Origin: Paramecium octaurelia
Lineage: Eukaryota > Ciliophora > Oligohymenophorea > Peniculida > Parameciidae
Length of the DNA: 64,000 nucleotides
Assembly (NCBI GenBank): GCA_905182995.1
Contig: CAJJDP010000008.1
Location: 576,506 to 640,505 of the forward strand
Reading direction: 5' to 3'
The position numbers and the translations under genes are program-made. Position 1 is the stretch's first letter. Every line of letters starts with the position of its first letter. Positions 60,776-64,000 of this stretch are shown in pieces. The notes beneath the pieces are model-generated. The model saw nothing but the letters and a program-made list of their open reading frames with translations. It ran no database searches and was not told where the DNA came from.

Positions 60776-61210
60776 TCAAATAAATAATTAATCAATTAAG
60801 TCTTTCATTTCAATAATCTATGTTTTCAATTAAGAGCCTTCGCTTTATACAATAGTTGCAGCAACGACAGGTCTGCTGATACCACAAGCTCTACCTAAAC
60901 TTGCCTAGGTTGAGACAAAACAATATGAGACATTCTAAATTAGATTCCTTAATTACCTTCTCTTCGCATTTAATTGGTATATTTGCTACTATTTCTATTG
61001 GATCACAATCGGCTGCCAAAATCACCAATTCACATATTCCTTTATCAAGACTAGTTTAAATGTTGGATGATACTTTTTTAAGACCTCATTAGCTCCTTTT
61101 TTTAATTGCTTATAATTTAATGCCTAACGAAGAAGATCTAATATTTTTGTCTATAATTTTGCATCTGCAATTGGGGATGGCTTAATTCTGGGGGCTTCTA
61201 CCTTCTACAT
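60776..61210 (-). CDS. SNU13: SNU13/NHP2L1 (15.5K), snRNP and snoRNP protein
   Basis: About 130 residues with introns 61051..61073 (23 nt) and 60935..60956 (22 nt), both GTA...TAG. L7Ae-family motifs of SNU13: PSPIADAKLQTKILDLLRQA, NYKQLKKGANEVLKKNLDKG, VILAADCDPIEI, LGRACGISRPVVAATI and GSQLKTQI. Binds kink-turns in U4 snRNA and box C/D snoRNAs. NHP2 and eL8 are paralogues, but the ADAKLQTKILDL and RACGISRPVVA segments fit SNU13. Full normal length. Confidence 0.95.
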
Positions 61211-61347
61211 ATAAAAATAATTTAGTATTAAAATAATTCATAATTAAAATAATTCAAATTAGTGAATTTCAGAAAGTTTAGAATGTTCACTAAATTTAGT
61301 AGTAAACCTAAGTAAATATTCTAATGTCCATTAATCAAATCTTTATT

Positions 61348-63529
61348 TCAAATAGTTTAAAGATGATGGCATTAAAATAATCTAACAGGTTGAATCACAC
61401 TAGTCTATACTTTCTAAATCCTTAAAAAAAAATGATTCCTATTTTATTGAGCTTTGTTGTTCCTAAAGAATTTCATGTTAGAAGGAATAGTCTTCAACAA
61501 TTTGGATAAATATCTCTTAAATCGATAGATCTCTCATTTTATTCAATACATTGATCTGAAAATTTAATTTGAGTAATATTATTAAAATTTCTTCCTTTTT
61601 TAATAAATTATCATTTAATATATATTCACTTATAATTGATAATGATTAAATATATACTTGTAGTAGGCTTCTGCTATCTGTCTAATTTATGAATTTTCTC
61701 TGTGGCTTTCTTTTTCGGTGACAATAGTATTAGATTATATGCATAGTTTGGGAGCATTCATTTCATTATTGCAGTCATATTTACTCCAATTAACAGGCTA
61801 TAACCCTTTTGTTTCCTCATGGGAATCAATTGAACTGTCTGAATAATCTATATGATCATTATCTCCTTCCTTAAGTACGGGTACATCTTAGATTGAAAAA
61901 TAGTCTTTTCTCTATCTACTCATTGTAAACTAATTAGGTAAATTAATTTTCATAAACGAAGCATTCAATTATTTTGTTAAATTTAAACAACAAGCATGTT
62001 TGCTTTTTCGTTCATGCATTTATCGTCCTGATTAACTTAACTTATTTCGAGACTTTTGACATTATTCAACCAAAATATCTCTATTGTGTTTTCTAATAAG
62101 TTTCCATAAACAACCATAAGTTATCGGTTTGCAACTGATATAATCTTAACAATATCGTAAAAGGAAAAAGCACATTTAGACTTCATTTGATTGCATGCAA
62201 ATATCAAAAACACTAAACTTTTCCTTACCTGTAACTTAAGTAATATCAAAAGGATGTGAACATCTCTCACAAATTTCAAGTTATCCTTTATATTCTAATG
62301 CAAATTTAACCGCTTAAATGAATCCACGTTTCACTCCTATATGCAATGGACTAAGACCTTATATATTTAAAATAAGAGGGCATGCACTATTGATAATATA
62401 AAGACCTTACCCGTAGTATAGAAGAAGAGCAGCATATTTGTCAGGAAATTAAAAAGTTGACCATTTGTTGATCAAATAATGTAAGGCTGTATTTCCTTCT
62501 TTGTCCTACTCATTTGGATCTGTTCCATGTTATAAAAACCCTTGCATCAAATTTATTTGTTATTTAATTAGAGATATTATAATTAGATTTTGCTAGAATA
62601 AAGATATTTTTACTGAATTTAGATTAACGTTTAAAGATAATAAGCATTTAACACTTTGATATTTATCCTATAACAAAGCTAGTTGGATTGGAGATTGCTT
62701 CTGGTTATTTAATGAATTTTTGTCAACAAAACTGCTACAACCCAAAATAACTCCTAAGTGTTGTTTCAAAGCTGCCTAATGTATAATAGTGTTTCCATTT
62801 TCATCAGAATTTCGATAATTATACTACTCGCCTAAGAAATGCTTTATCATATTCTGGAATGTCGCTTGATTCTCTTTTAATAACCAATTCTAAAATTATT
62901 ACAATTAATTCCCTGTGATTCTCTCGCTCCATCCTAAATATATCACCCAGTCGATACTGAACTCTTTTAATTCAGATAAATATTTTAATTCATAGATTGG
63001 GTTTCCTGTAAGAAGCAAAATCTAGATTGAATTTAACGAATTCCAAGGAAATAAGTGTATCTGATTGTACTCAATGTTTAATTAAATTAGTTTATCTGGC
63101 ATTTAAGGCACAGTACTGAGATAATTTTGCGAAATTTGTAAATTCTATAATTGGGGATGAAATTTATTAAACTAAAATCAAATCATAAAACATTACATCA
63201 AAAGGTAAAATTTTAAGATAATTATTTGATATATCTAATATTCTTAAATTTTATAATATCTTAAATTAATCGCCATATTATTGTATGCAATTATGAGACA
63301 AATCTAATTTAATGATCCATATATTATTCATTTTTTCTGAATTTATCTCCATTAAACCTTAGTTGCTTAGGTCGAGTTATTCAATCCTATTGCAAAATTA
63401 CTTTTGCTTTTTATTATATTTAGGAGGGCTTAATATGACCTCTAATTCATTATTATTTTAATTCTAATGCTATTTCTTTAAGGGATTTTCAATAAAAATT
63501 GCTAACTTATTGCCTTTGATTTCACTCAT
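61348..63529 (-). CDS. Leucine-rich-repeat plus ankyrin protein
   Basis: About 690 residues. LRRs come first: EQLDLSNQGLMEIN, WIIKLDLSHNCIQQYG, LRILDISNNYLKILP, a 28-nt intron (GTT...TAG), then NLQISQNYLSTVPQMP, LIQLNIEYNQIHLFPW and ILLLTGNPIYELKYL with a WVIYLGW capping segment. Ankyrin repeats follow: NGNTIIHQAALKQHLG, SPIQLALLQDKYQSV, GNTALHYLINKWS and LSPLHIGVKRGFIQAVK. The frame continues without TGA into an acidic and helical C-terminal region that could be mistaken for a separate gene starting at 61923; a 29-nt AAG-type intron lies in it. Function unknown; a scaffold is likely. Confidence 0.75.
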
Positions 63530-64000
63530 AAAATAATATATATTAAATAATAAATGAATTTAAATTACTCTGCTGCAATTAGGCAATTATTCATTTAAAT
63601 TGACCTTAGCCTCAGACAAAAGCCAATTCATAATAAATTATGTTTTAAAAGTTTAAAAGAATAGTAAATTTACTCAGTTAAATTGTGCATTTGAAAATAA
63701 ATTAATTCTGTGAGGATAGCTTTATTAGTTTGATTTTTTCTATTAAAAAATGAATTCTCTTGGTTACTTTTAGAATCAAAAAAGAAAATGCAGAGATAGT
63801 GTAATAAAGTTATAATAAATAAATATAAAGACAAAGTCTAAGGTTATTAATTAACATTTCTATCTATTTAATATCTGTGATATTTTTTTTTTGTTAATTA
63901 CTCTGATTTAACAGTTTTGAAATTTTAATTTAATGTATGGTAATAAAATTCCATAATTTAATAAAAGATCAACAAGTTTATTGGATTAATGAATGAGTTA
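63530..64000. other. Window edge, no confident gene
   Basis: 471 bp upstream of the LRR-ankyrin start. On the plus strand a frame begins at 63750 (MNSLGYFQNQKRKC) and stays open about 55 codons; it could be the first exon of a gene continuing past the window or chance. A T run of 11 lies near 63880. Nothing else recognised. Confidence 0.3.

Noticed and set aside
61348-61923. Independent small gene starting MSRQRKDYFS
   Set aside because: The upstream ankyrin frame runs into this Met without any TGA, so it is the C-terminal part of the LRR-ankyrin gene.

Overview
The window looks like macronuclear DNA of a Paramecium-type ciliate. It is very A+T rich. Reading frames stay open only if TAA and TAG are read as glutamine and TGA is the sole stop: the Gln of the Rab motif WDTAGQE (3430..4075) and of the enolase motif GQIKTGAP (26398..27820) are both encoded by TAA. 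Genes are interrupted by tiny spliceosomal introns, about 18 to 34 nt, that restore protein-family alignments when removed, and genes lie 12 to 200 bp apart on both strands. A standard-code ORF caller breaks nearly every gene, so the intervals below come from re-reading with TGA-only stops and splicing by eye. Intron ends are inferred, not confirmed by transcripts.

Layout. 1-8184: fimbrin (cut by the window edge), a small ubinuclein/HPC2-like protein, a kelch protein, an unknown protein, a Rab GTPase, a small putatively lipidated protein with PP1-docking motifs, a PP2C-like protein, tRNA-Asn, the cytochrome oxidase assembly factor COA5/PET191 and a bZIP protein. 8185-9401 has no confident gene. 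9426-14200: a NOXRED1-like oxidoreductase, a tubulin-ligase-like (TTLL) protein and three small unknowns. 14247-24795: a tandem array of three diverged copies of one large unrecognised gene, all on the minus strand. 25154-34460: YEATS protein, enolase, an unknown gene with an in-frame TGA, 2-oxoglutarate dehydrogenase E1, a membrane protein and an AMPK-gamma-like CBS protein. 35203-46577: a second PP2C-like protein lacking metal ligands, a PX-WD40 protein, a coiled-coil protein, a small GTPase fused to a SLOG nucleotide-sensing domain, a PH-domain protein kinase, an aromatic amino acid hydroxylase and a TRF4-type poly(A) polymerase. 47414-64000: ribosomal protein uL14, an unknown, a secreted MACPF protein, a RING-like protein, an ankyrin protein, a CTL/SLC44 transporter, two unknowns, a UBC-fold protein, tRNA-Tyr with an intron, SNU13 and a large LRR-ankyrin protein.

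There is no operon logic: housekeeping genes (enolase, OGDH, uL14, SNU13, tRNAs) are mixed with signalling genes. The most interesting points are the GTPase-SLOG fusion followed 12 bp later by a PH-kinase; the three-gene array; two PP2C relatives that have each lost catalytic aspartates; two unrelated small proteins carrying paired SILK/RVxF phosphatase-1 docking motifs; many introns ending in AAG, CAG or GAG instead of TAG; and divergent gene pairs whose start codons are only 13 to 41 bp apart.
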